This document shows positions 18,229-25,977 of a stretch of 64,000 nucleotides of DNA, one piece after another; the first letter of the stretch is position 1; every line of letters begins with the position of its first letter. The notes beneath the pieces were generated by a model. The model made no database searches. It was not told where the DNA came from and worked only from the letters and a program-made list of their open reading frames with translations. The position numbers and the translations under genes were made by a program. The stretch spans positions 1,550,001 to 1,614,000 of the forward strand of contig NZ_CP012034.1 of assembly GCF_001050475.1 (NCBI RefSeq). Direction: 5' to 3'. Source of the DNA: Companilactobacillus ginsenosidimutans. GTDB taxonomy: Bacteria > Bacillota > Bacilli > Lactobacillales > Lactobacillaceae.

Positions 18229-19450
18229 GCTTGATAACTGCTTCAACGCTGGCGTAGAGCATGAATAGGACTACTAGCCAACCGGTTAAGCTCAAAATCC
18301 ATGGGTGATGATAACTGCCGATGATTTTCTTTTTTCTGGCGGCGATTAGCAAAATTGCTAAGGCTACTGGAAGAATGAAACCATTGATAGCACCAACGAC
18401 AACTAGGATTTTGGCAGGTTGTCCGACAAAGTAGAAAATAACTGCTGAAATTACAATAAAACTAATAACGAATAGCCGATTATACTTGGCTATTTTTTCT
18501 TGGGCAGCGGCTTTTTCCGTATAATTCAAGAATGAAATTGAGGTAAAGGTTGAGCCTAGTGTTGAAGTCATACCTGCGGCGAATAACAAAATACCGAAGA
18601 ACTTATATCCGAAATTACCAGCAGCGTATTTGAAAATAGATGCTGCAGGATTGGCGGGGTCAAGTTTGTAACCCATCGTAACAACCGCCAAACCAGCAAG
18701 GAACAAGAGTATACGAATCAGCGATGCAACACCGATACCAGTAATCGCACCCTCGTTAACGTACTTGAGCTCCTTTTCACCCTTCATGCCACCCTCAATC
18801 AAACGGTGACCACCAGAGAAGGAAATATATCCACCAACAGTACCACCAACGATAGTAACGATTGAGTAGAAATTAATATCCGTTGGCATGAAAGTATGTG
18901 TCACAGCAGCTTTATACGGAACTGACATGACGCAGATTATGTATATCAAAATAGCAATTTTAACAACAGCTAGAACCTGGACTGTATGATCCATGACCGT
19001 CATAGCATTTTTAGCAACAAAGACTGCAATCGCAATACAGGCGGCGATTACGGCACCATTTTCCGGTGATATCCCGAATAGGACATTTAGACCTAATCCG
19101 GCACCACCAATATTACCAATGTTGAACAGTAGACCACCGACGGCAACTAGGAACGACAAGACATAACCTAGTCCTGGCAAGACTTCATTAGCGATGACTT
19201 GCGCACGTTTTCCACTGACAACAATAATTCTCCAGACATTCATTTGAACAATGAAATCAACCACAATACAAATCAAAATTGCGAAGCCGAAGTTGGCTCC
19301 CATTTGACCGGTAAACGTAGCCGTCTGAGTTAAAAATCCTGGTCCAACTGCGGCCATAGCCATTAGGAATGCGGCACCCATAGCTATGGAACGCGATGAA
19401 CGAGGCTTAATCATTTTCTTATCTACAAATTCTGTTTCTTTATTTTTCAT
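18218..19450 (-). CDS. NRAMP-fold transporter, YcsG-like
   Basis: 410 residues, eleven or so membrane helices. It belongs to the NRAMP-related YcsG group. The first helix reads GPGFLTQTATFTG instead of the DPGN metal-binding motif of true Mn/Fe transporters, and helix 6 has GGYISFSGGHR rather than MPH. It therefore probably does not move divalent metals. In Bacillus subtilis ycsG lies in the same ycsF-ycsG-ycsI-kipI-kipA order, so uptake of 5-oxoproline or a related compound is a reasonable inference. It is the last gene of the operon. Confidence 0.85.
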   Translation of the reverse strand: MKNKETEFVDKKMIKPRSSRSIAMGAAFLMAMAAVGPGFLTQTATFTGQMGANFGFAILICIVVDFIVQMNVWRIIVVSGKRAQVIANEVLPGLGYVLSFLVAVGGLLFNIGNIGGAGLGLNVLFGISPENGAVIAACIAIAVFVAKNAMTVMDHTVQVLAVVKIAILIYIICVMSVPYKAAVTHTFMPTDINFYSIVTIVGGTVGGYISFSGGHRLIEGGMKGEKELKYVNEGAITGIGVASLIRILLFLAGLAVVTMGYKLDPANPAASIFKYAAGNFGYKFFGILLFAAGMTSTLGSTFTSISFLNYTEKAAAQEKIAKYNRLFVISFIVISAVIFYFVGQPAKILVVVGAINGFILPVALAILLIAARKKKIIGSYHHPWILSLTGWLVVLFMLYASVEAVIKLIH

Positions 19451-19474
19451 AGGCTATTTTACCTTTTTTAAATT

Positions 19475-20224
19475 TTAAAACGGTTTAATTTCAATTCCGG
19501 CACTAGTTAAAGTGCTTCTTAACTCTTCAACAATTGCTAAAGCAGCTTTATTGTCACCATGGACACAAATTGAGTCGGGCTTTAGAGCAATCTTACTGCC
19601 GTCTAAGGCGATGATCTCTTCGTTTTGAATCATTAGCTTAACTCGCTGTGCAACTTCTTTAGGGTCCTTAATTACGGCATTTGGAAGACTTCTACTTACG
19701 AGCGTTCCATCTGCGTTGTAATTACGGTCACCAAATGCTTCTTGAGCATAGGGAATCCCAACTTCTTTAGCAGCTGAGATCAGTTCACTATTGGCCAATC
19801 CATAAATTGGCAGTTCTGGATCAACTTGTTTGATACCTTCACAAATTGCGACGGCCAAGTCATGATCCTTTGCGGCCATATTATAAAGAGCACCGTGTGG
19901 CTTTACGTGTTGAAGTTTCTTATTAGTGGTAAAAGCTAATAGTGCTCCAACTTGATAAGTCACCATATTCTTAACTTCTTCAGGCAACATATCCATCTTG
20001 CGACGACCGAATCCTTGTAAGTCTGGAAAGCCCGGATGAGCGCCGACACCAACGCCAGCTTTTTCAGCAAGTTGAACTGTCTTAGCCATTACATCTGGGT
20101 CTCCTGCGTGATATCCACAGGCAATATTTACTGAACTAACTAATGGAATAATCTCAGAGTCACGACCCAAACTATATCGTCCAAAACTTTCTCCTAAATC
20201 ACTATTCATATCAATTTTCGTCAT
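19475..20224 (-). CDS. pxpA: LamB/YcsF family protein, 5-oxoprolinase subunit A
   Basis: 249 residues, family length. The highly conserved start DMNSDLGESFGRY and NIACGYHAGDP, then HPGFPDLQGFGRR and KPHGALYN, identify LamB/YcsF. With PxpB and PxpC, PxpA opens the 5-oxoproline (pyroglutamate) ring at the cost of ATP. The ATG has GGGGG upstream. The gene lies between DUF1445 and the transporter in a tight minus-strand operon (gaps of 10-24 bases). Confidence 0.94.
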   Translation of the reverse strand: MTKIDMNSDLGESFGRYSLGRDSEIIPLVSSVNIACGYHAGDPDVMAKTVQLAEKAGVGVGAHPGFPDLQGFGRRKMDMLPEEVKNMVTYQVGALLAFTTNKKLQHVKPHGALYNMAAKDHDLAVAICEGIKQVDPELPIYGLANSELISAAKEVGIPYAQEAFGDRNYNADGTLVSRSLPNAVIKDPKEVAQRVKLMIQNEEIIALDGSKIALKPDSICVHGDNKAALAIVEELRSTLTSAGIEIKPF

Positions 20225-20234
20225 GATTGACCCC

Positions 20235-21032
20235 CTATAAATATTTCAAAGCTGTATTTTTCACGTCAGTCACTAACATGTGACCAGGTGAATGAGTGAT
20301 GACAAAATCTGGTTTTGTCTGCATGATGACGTTTTGTGGAGTAACACCACATGGCCAAAAGACTGGCACTTCGCCATCTTTAATCGTGACAGCATCCCCA
20401 TAATCAGGATGAGCAAGGGCAGTAATTCCAATGTGTTCAGGATTACCAATTTGGATTGGAGCACCGTGAACTTTTGGCATGGAATTAGTAACTTTGACTG
20501 CTTCAATCACTTGATCTTCTGGGATTGGTCGCATGGAAACGACCATGTTTCCGTGGAACTGACCCGCCGATTTCAAAGGTATATTGGTGTCATACATCGG
20601 CACGTTGACACCTTCAGTAATATTTCTAACTTCAATTCCAGCCGCAATCATCTCGGATTCGAATGAGAAACTACAGCCGATAATGAATGAGACTAAATCG
20701 TCTCGCCAAACGTCATCCACGTCAGTAACCTCATCAGTTAGGACGCCTTTTTTATAAATTCGATATTTGGGAAAATCCCTGGCGATATCTACATCCGTTG
20801 CCATCTCTGTTAGCTTTTTACTACCAACATCACTGACCTCAAGAACTGGGCAAGGTTTAGGATTTCGTTGCGTAAACAATAAGAAATCGTATGCTAAATC
20901 TTTTGGCAAAATAACTAAGTTGGCTTGCGTATATCCTGGTGCCAAGCCACTAGTGTTGTCAGTGTATTTACCTTCTCGAATTAGTCGACGTAATTCGACT
21001 GGAGAAAGTGATTTAATATCATCTGATGCCAT
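20235..21032 (-). CDS. DUF1445 putative hydro-lyase, YcsI-like
   Basis: 265 residues. Characteristic segments are SPVELRRLIREGKYT near the start, GLAPGYTQANLVILP, the cysteine in FIIGCSFSFE, and FWPCGVTPQ and HSPGHMLVTD near the end. The family has no proven reaction in bacteria. A related domain occurs in the eukaryotic mitochondrial D-glutamate cyclase, which interconverts D-glutamate and 5-oxo-D-proline and would fit this operon. The ATG follows GGAGG. Confidence 0.88.
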   Translation of the reverse strand: MASDDIKSLSPVELRRLIREGKYTDNTSGLAPGYTQANLVILPKDLAYDFLLFTQRNPKPCPVLEVSDVGSKKLTEMATDVDIARDFPKYRIYKKGVLTDEVTDVDDVWRDDLVSFIIGCSFSFESEMIAAGIEVRNITEGVNVPMYDTNIPLKSAGQFHGNMVVSMRPIPEDQVIEAVKVTNSMPKVHGAPIQIGNPEHIGITALAHPDYGDAVTIKDGEVPVFWPCGVTPQNVIMQTKPDFVITHSPGHMLVTDVKNTALKYL

Positions 21033-21046
21033 ATGAAAGCCTCCAA

Positions 21047-22366
21047 CTATTTGGTGGCTAACCTATCTAACCAACCAATATCAGTATTATTAATTTTGTA
21101 ATCAGGTTCATCGATAACTTGTGTTAGGAAATCTAAATTCGTGTTAATTCCGGCAATGACTGTTTCATCAAGTGCTTCGGCCATTTGACGTATAGCCGTC
21201 TCACGGTCTGGAGCAAAGGAAATAACTTTAGCAATCATTGAATCGTAATTAGATGGAACAAAGTAACCTTGATATAAGGCACTATCTGTTCTGATTCCGT
21301 GTCCTGCAGGTAAGTGTAAAGCAACAATCTTACCGGCAGTTTTCGCGTTAATCCGACATTCCAAAGCAAAGTTATGCTTTGAAATTTCTGCGAATGGAAT
21401 TGGTTCACCTTGAGCAATTTTTATTTGCAGATCGACTAAGTCGACATCACTAGTTAATTCGGTGATGGGATGTTCAACTTGAACCCGAGTGTTCATTTCC
21501 ATGAAGTAAAAATGTTCTGGTCCATCGAACAAAAATTCCATCGTCCCTAAGCCTTCATAATTGATGTCTTCGGCAGCCTTCACGGAAACTGCATACATCT
21601 CTTGGCGAGTTTTTTCATCCAAAGTACTTGCGGGTGCTTCTTCTATCACCTTTTGGTGGCGCTGTTGCAAACTGCAATCACGCTCACCGATAGCAATGGC
21701 ATTGCCGAATTGATCGGCCGCAATTTGAACTTCGATGTGTCTAGGATGTGGCAGAAATTTTTCAAGATACATGTGGCCGTCTCCAAAAGCACTCTGAGCC
21801 TCTGCTTGAGCGAGGTCGAATTGGTTTTCAAAGTCGGCGACTGATTCAATAACTCGCATTCCTTTACCGCCACCACCAGCACTAGCTTTTAGCATGACTG
21901 GATAACCAATCTTTTCGGCGGCCTGTTTTGCGTCCTCAAAGTTTAAAAAATCTGATTCCGAACCGGGAATTACCGGTACCCCGGCTTTAATCATTGTTTC
22001 TCTAGCGGCTGCTTTTTCACCCATGATTGAAATCACTTTTGAACTGGGACCAACGAATTTGATTCCTTGGTCTTCACACAATTTGGCAAAATCAGCATTT
22101 TCTGATAAAAATCCATATCCTGGATGAATTGAATCAGCGTGTGTTATTTGAGCCGCAGCGATAATGCTATCTTGATTCAAATAACTATCTTCCGGATTTG
22201 GTCCCCCAATACAGATAGCTTCGTCGGCCATCGCCACATGCATGGCATTTTTATCGGCGGTCGAATAGACGGCGACGCTCAGGATATTCAAAAGTTTGCA
22301 GGCACGAATAATTCTGACAGCTATTTCGCCACGATTGGCGATCAACATTTTTTTCAACTGCCTCAC
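21047..22366 (-). CDS. Biotin carboxylase (AccC-like)
   Basis: 439 residues. It carboxylates the biotin of a carrier protein using ATP and bicarbonate. Visible motifs are KMLIANRGEIAVR at the start, HPGYGFLSENA, the ATP-grasp glycine loop ASAGGGGKGMRV, and EMNTRVQVEHPITE near the active site. The start is uncertain: GTG 22366, TTG 22357 or ATG 22348, and I keep the longest. It sits within the KipI/KipA-PxpA operon rather than with accA/accD, so I give no fatty-acid symbol. It may serve a separate carboxylase. Confidence 0.9.
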   Translation of the reverse strand: MRQLKKMLIANRGEIAVRIIRACKLLNILSVAVYSTADKNAMHVAMADEAICIGGPNPEDSYLNQDSIIAAAQITHADSIHPGYGFLSENADFAKLCEDQGIKFVGPSSKVISIMGEKAAARETMIKAGVPVIPGSESDFLNFEDAKQAAEKIGYPVMLKASAGGGGKGMRVIESVADFENQFDLAQAEAQSAFGDGHMYLEKFLPHPRHIEVQIAADQFGNAIAIGERDCSLQQRHQKVIEEAPASTLDEKTRQEMYAVSVKAAEDINYEGLGTMEFLFDGPEHFYFMEMNTRVQVEHPITELTSDVDLVDLQIKIAQGEPIPFAEISKHNFALECRINAKTAGKIVALHLPAGHGIRTDSALYQGYFVPSNYDSMIAKVISFAPDRETAIRQMAEALDETVIAGINTNLDFLTQVIDEPDYKINNTDIGWLDRLATK

Positions 22367-22367
22367 C

Positions 22368-22775
22368 TCAATCTTTCAATGTAAATAGTGGTTGGTCGAA
22401 CTCTACTGCTTCGCCATTTGTGACTAATACTTTGTCGATAGTGCCGGTTAAATCGGTTTTGACTTCATTCATCATTTTCATTGCTTCGATGATTCCGACT
22501 GCTTGGCCTTGTTCGACTTTATCGCCAGGTTTTACAAGCGGATCTTTGTCAGGTTGCTCGGATGTGTAGAAGGTCCCAACGAATGGTGCATTGATTGTTT
22601 TGACATCGGATTCGGCTGCGGCAGTTTGATTGACCACTGGAAATGTTGCCGGTTCAGCATGCACGGTGATATCTTTTTCGAGTACGATGTGACCTAGCTT
22701 GTCGTCTATCTCAAGATGACTCAAATTTGAATTGTTTAAAATCTCAACTAATTCCTTAACTCTGTCTAATTCCAT
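22368..22775 (-). CDS. Biotin carboxyl carrier protein (AccB-like)
   Basis: 135 residues. An N-terminal helical segment (ELDRVKELVEILNNSNLSHL) is joined by a flexible linker to a C-terminal biotinyl domain with the modification site EAMKMMNEV. A GGAGGA site precedes the ATG. It ends one base before the carboxylase start. The carrier should be biotinylated by the ligase encoded at the other end of this cluster. Confidence 0.92.
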   Translation of the reverse strand: MELDRVKELVEILNNSNLSHLEIDDKLGHIVLEKDITVHAEPATFPVVNQTAAAESDVKTINAPFVGTFYTSEQPDKDPLVKPGDKVEQGQAVGIIEAMKMMNEVKTDLTGTIDKVLVTNGEAVEFDQPLFTLKD

Positions 22776-22788
22776 CTAGCGATTCCTC

Positions 22789-23805
22789 CTATTTATTGCT
22801 GCGTATCAAGCGTTCTATTTCAATTGAATTGCGTCTAATTGGACCAATTGGTTCAACATAGCGATTGGCATACCATTTTTCATATGTATCATTAATAATT
22901 CGTTGTTGTTCAACTAATTTATCGGTAGCGGTTTGAATGTCAGTTTCGACAAATTTAAAATTAACTCCCGATTTCATTTGAACAAATTTATTCAAATCAG
23001 CACGAATGACAGTTCCAATAACCGGATAACCACCAGTAGTTTGACGGTCAGCCAGCAACACAATAGGACTGCCATCCCGAGTTATTTGGACGTTTCCGAA
23101 AACTGTTCCTTCGGAGAGGAGGCTTTTAGCCGGCACATCCAAAGGTTGTCCGGTCAGGCGATATCCCATTCGATCCATTTGCTCAGATATCTGATATTTC
23201 TGACTAACAAACTGTTTTTGAGCTTGTTCTGAAAACATGTTCCAGTGCGGACCTTTAACGAAATGAACTGTGGTTGAAGTTTGGAAGTCGACCTTAATTT
23301 TTCTAGCTTGAAGACTTGGCATAACAACACTGTCACGAATTGGAATGTTGTCGTTGGTAGCTAATGTCCGACCGTCGATTCCACCCATCTGTGTTCTGAG
23401 TGTAGTTGAACGACTATCCAACACCGGCTGACTAATCACGCCACCGTTTGAGAAAGCTAAGTAGCCATAATTTCCAGACGTCATCTGTCCTATTTCCAAA
23501 ATTGATCCAGCTTGAACCTCAACAACTTCATTTTGCTTGATCGGTTGTTGATTCAATTTAGCATCCACATGTCCGCCAGTAATGGCGATGAATGAATCAC
23601 AATTAAATTTCAACGTTGGTCCAACTAAGACAAATTCTAGTGAAGCTGAATTTTTATGATTATTAACTAGCAAATTAGCTAACTTATAGCTAAATTTATC
23701 CATGGCTCCAGATTCTGGAAATCCTTCAATTTGATGTCCAGGTCTGCCAAGGTCTTGCACGGTGGTCGACAATCCTGGTTTGATTACTTTGACAAAATTA
23801 GCCAT
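22789..23805 (-). CDS. pxpC: KipA/PxpC, allophanate hydrolase subunit 2 family
   Basis: 338 residues. AHS2 motifs are present: VIKPGLSTTVQDLGRPGHQ at the start, GFPESGAMDKFSY, NLLVNN, and VLLADRQTTGGYP. ATG 23805 has GGAGG upstream and overlaps the end of pxpB by 8 bases (coupled translation). The same fold forms part of the carboxyltransferase module of urea carboxylase. In this operon it may act as a 5-oxoprolinase subunit, as a carboxyltransferase, or as both. Confidence 0.93.
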   Translation of the reverse strand: MANFVKVIKPGLSTTVQDLGRPGHQIEGFPESGAMDKFSYKLANLLVNNHKNSASLEFVLVGPTLKFNCDSFIAITGGHVDAKLNQQPIKQNEVVEVQAGSILEIGQMTSGNYGYLAFSNGGVISQPVLDSRSTTLRTQMGGIDGRTLATNDNIPIRDSVVMPSLQARKIKVDFQTSTTVHFVKGPHWNMFSEQAQKQFVSQKYQISEQMDRMGYRLTGQPLDVPAKSLLSEGTVFGNVQITRDGSPIVLLADRQTTGGYPVIGTVIRADLNKFVQMKSGVNFKFVETDIQTATDKLVEQQRIINDTYEKWYANRYVEPIGPIRRNSIEIERLIRSNK

Positions 23806-24532
23806 CGTTGCGACCTCCTTCGGTAATGACATTTAATTCATATTCACCATTAGCATCAGCTTTTTGAATATCAGCATATTCTTGTTCTGAAATTTGTTTG
23901 AAGCGGATATAATTTCCTGATTGATATTTCAAAACTGGGTTAGCTGGATCATACAGTTTAACTGGGGTCCGACCAATCAAGCGCCACCCGCCAGGAGACT
24001 CAACTGGATACATCCCCGTTTGAGCACCGGCAATCCCGACACTTCCAGGAGCTATTTTTTTACGTGGAACTTCAAGTCTTGGCATGGCAATTTGTTCAGG
24101 AACTGAACCCATATATGCAAACCCGGGTAAAAATCCCATCATATATATGAAGTAATCAGTGCTCGTGTGCATTTTGATCAATTCATCTACACTAACTTTG
24201 GCAAAATCAGCGACGTCTTGTAAATCAGGACCGAAGTCTTGGTTATAACAAACGGGCAGCTCAATAATTGTTCTGCCCGTAGTCGTTTGATCATTTGAAT
24301 TTGAGATAATCTCATCAATTTGATTGACCAAGTCGTTATACGATGTAAGATCAAAGTCAAAATTGATTGTCAAAGTATGATAAGCAGGAATGACACCTGT
24401 TACACCAACTGCATTGTCTGCAATCAGTTCACGAGCAACAGATTGGATTAATTTATTTTCTTCAACATTTATTTGTTCCGGAAATTCGACTACTAGCGAC
24501 TGCTCGCTAATTTGAAAATAAGTGTAATCCAT
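23798..24532 (-). CDS. pxpB: KipI/PxpB, allophanate hydrolase subunit 1 family
   Basis: 244 residues with the AHS1 motifs VEFPEQINVEENKLIQ at the N-terminus, LPVCYNQDFGPDL in the middle, FLPGFAYMGSVPE, and GSVGIAGAQTGMYPVESPGGW. KipI was first described as an inhibitor of sporulation kinase KinA. This host type does not sporulate, so the 5-oxoprolinase/carboxyltransferase role is the sensible one. It is the first gene of the seven-gene operon, with a GGAGGA site before the ATG. Confidence 0.93.
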   Translation of the reverse strand: MDYTYFQISEQSLVVEFPEQINVEENKLIQSVARELIADNAVGVTGVIPAYHTLTINFDFDLTSYNDLVNQIDEIISNSNDQTTTGRTIIELPVCYNQDFGPDLQDVADFAKVSVDELIKMHTSTDYFIYMMGFLPGFAYMGSVPEQIAMPRLEVPRKKIAPGSVGIAGAQTGMYPVESPGGWRLIGRTPVKLYDPANPVLKYQSGNYIRFKQISEQEYADIQKADANGEYELNVITEGGRNDG

Positions 24533-24571
24533 AAATAATGTCCTCCATGAAATTAGAAATAAATTAAATTA

Positions 24572-24600
24572 ATTGTAATGGTTATTGTATCTTCAAGCAA
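24572..24600 (-). promoter_or_regulatory. Promoter of the pxpBC-carboxylase operon
   Basis: TTGCTT (24600-24595) and TACAAT (24577-24572) on the minus strand with an exact 17-base spacer, about 40 bases before the pxpB ATG. Confidence 0.6.
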
Positions 24601-24723
24601 ATTACCATTCCTGTATAAATTGAACTTTACTACCATAAAAGCAATTAAACAAACATTTATGACTAAGTTTGTTTTATAAGAATTTTATAATGATTTTCGA
24701 TTTTTAATTAGAAGAAATTTGGT

Positions 24724-24746
24724 TTAACTTTGTTTAACAAAGTTAA
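24724..24746. promoter_or_regulatory. Perfect palindrome, candidate operator
   Basis: 11-bp arms (24724-24734 and 24736-24746) flank one base: TTAACTTTGTT, T, AACAAAGTTAA. It lies about 125 bases upstream of the pxpB promoter. The length and symmetry suit a dimeric regulator, but no regulator gene of this operon is adjacent. Confidence 0.4.
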
Positions 24747-24793
24747 TTGGCGATTTTACTTAATAATACAAAGATTGTGATTGATTAGACGCA

Positions 24794-24838
24794 AAAATCC
24801 TCGATAATCTTATTGGTTGATTATCCAGGATTTTTTTA
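24794..24838 (+). terminator. Hairpin with T-run, unassigned
   Basis: Imperfect stem (24794-24810 with 24820-24836) followed on the plus strand by seven T. No plus-strand gene is visible upstream, so either a small RNA ends here or the hairpin serves the minus strand poorly. Confidence 0.5.
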
Positions 24839-24952
24839 TTTGATTTAATTTTTGATTTTTGTATATAACATTTGGTATATTCGGTATACTTTTTGTTGGG
24901 TGGAGATTGGTTTTAATGGTTGCTTTCTGCGGATTACAGATATGTAGATACG

Positions 24953-25047
24953 TTTAGTGCTTTCGCTTTACTGATTTATAGCGGAAACGCTAAAAAACAA
25001 ACTGGACACTGCGTGTAAGCTGGACAAAGCTGCGGGGCGTTACGCAC
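24953..25047. repeat. Degenerate hairpin repeat, family B partial copy
   Basis: A hairpin at 24953-24994 (TTTAGTGCTTTCGCT with AGCGGAAACGCTAAA) is followed at 25018-25047 by a sequence matching, with few changes, the inner part of the full element at 25181-25211 (shared core GCTGCGGGG and GTTACGCACC). It looks like a decayed or truncated copy. The whole 24.84-25.27 kb stretch has no gene. Confidence 0.5.
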
Positions 25048-25140
25048 CTGTATTTGATTTTTGGGGTAACTTGCAATCGGTGGGTTTTGTGTTGAACGAC
25101 TTTTTGGGGATGATTTTAGTTTCCTTGTTCACTTTTATGT

Positions 25141-25268
25141 ATCCGAAACGCGCAAAAAAGCACTGAGGTAGAGGTCCTAAGTCGGACAGAGCTGCGGGGG
25201 TGTTACGCACCCCACTCCGCTATGTCGCGCCTTACGACTCTACCTCAAGAGCGTGCTTTTTTGCGCTC
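25141..25268. repeat. Long hairpin element, family B full copy
   Basis: Outer arms GCGCAAAAAAGCA (25150-25162) and TGCTTTTTTGCGC (25254-25266) pair perfectly. A second pair GAGGTAGAG (25165-25173) with CTCTACCTC (25238-25246) and an inner GGGGTG/CACCCC stem complete a long hairpin. It abuts the 3' end of tetR and could also work as that gene's transcript end. Confidence 0.6.
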
Positions 25269-25831
25269 TATATAAAGGTTTTGAGTCCAGATCTGTCTAG
25301 TCTCATCAAACAATCCTTAAACTCAGCTTTTTTAAACAAAATATCTCCACGGTCATACAACCTAAACAGCATTAGTGTGTTTCTGACGACGAAGTTTGCG
25401 CTGATTAGGGCGTCTGGGTGGGTTATGTGGAAGGCTTTTTCTATTGCGTCTGTGAAGCCTTTTGTTACTTTGTTTTCTACTTTTCTGGACATGAAGCTGT
25501 ATTCATCTGACGTTAGGATGAAGGTGTAGAAGTCTCTGGATTGGTCGAAGAAGTCGAATAGGGCATCGAAAGTTTCTCCGGGATCGAATACATTGTCGGT
25601 GTATTTTTGTTCCGTGATTATTTTTAGCAATTCGTCTGAAAGCTCATTGACGAATGTGTCCAAAAAATCATCTATTGAATCGTAGTGTAAATAGAAGGTT
25701 TTTCGATTAATTCCGGCTTTTTCTGTAAGTTTTTTGACAGTTATTTCGTGATAACTGTTTGTCTTAGATAAAGCTCTAAAGGCATCTTTAAGCGCTTTAT
25801 CAGTTCTGAGTACTCGCTTATCAACTACCAT
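25268..25831 (-). CDS. TetR-family transcriptional regulator
   Basis: 187 residues. The N-terminal HTH (ITVKKLTEKAGINRKTFYLH) is typical of TetR proteins, and the C-terminal part is an all-helical effector domain resembling TetR_C_8-type proteins. It is divergent from the YhgE/Pip gene, and a palindrome at that gene's start site is the likely operator. The effector is unknown. Confidence 0.9.
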   Translation of the reverse strand: MVVDKRVLRTDKALKDAFRALSKTNSYHEITVKKLTEKAGINRKTFYLHYDSIDDFLDTFVNELSDELLKIITEQKYTDNVFDPGETFDALFDFFDQSRDFYTFILTSDEYSFMSRKVENKVTKGFTDAIEKAFHITHPDALISANFVVRNTLMLFRLYDRGDILFKKAEFKDCLMRLDRSGLKTFI

Positions 25832-25896
25832 GATTTAATTCTTACCTCAATTCGTGAAAAATATTGTCTTACTTACCACTTTTTTAATTTCTGTGG

Positions 25897-25925
25897 TTGA
25901 AATTACTATCTATACCTTATATTAT
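25897..25925 (+). promoter_or_regulatory. Promoter of the YhgE/Pip gene
   Basis: TTGAAA (25897-25902) and TATTAT (25920-25925) with a 17-base spacer. Confidence 0.65.
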
Positions 25926-25929
25926 CATT

Positions 25930-25948
25930 AATACACACAATGTGTATT
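25930..25948. promoter_or_regulatory. Candidate TetR operator
   Basis: AATACACA (25930-25937) and TGTGTATT (25941-25948) around three bases, overlapping the expected transcription start of the YhgE/Pip gene. This is the classic position for steric repression by the divergently encoded TetR protein. Confidence 0.6.
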
Positions 25949-25977
25949 ATGAAATTTTAGAAAAAGAGGAATTATAA

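Noticed and set aside
23798-24532. KipI as an inhibitor of the sporulation kinase KinA
   Set aside because: The host type lacks sporulation genes and the operon is metabolic, so the 5-oxoprolinase/carboxyltransferase role fits.
25200-25529. Plus-strand open frame beginning in the hairpin repeat and antisense to tetR
   Set aside because: The product mirrors tetR codons and no start signal is present.
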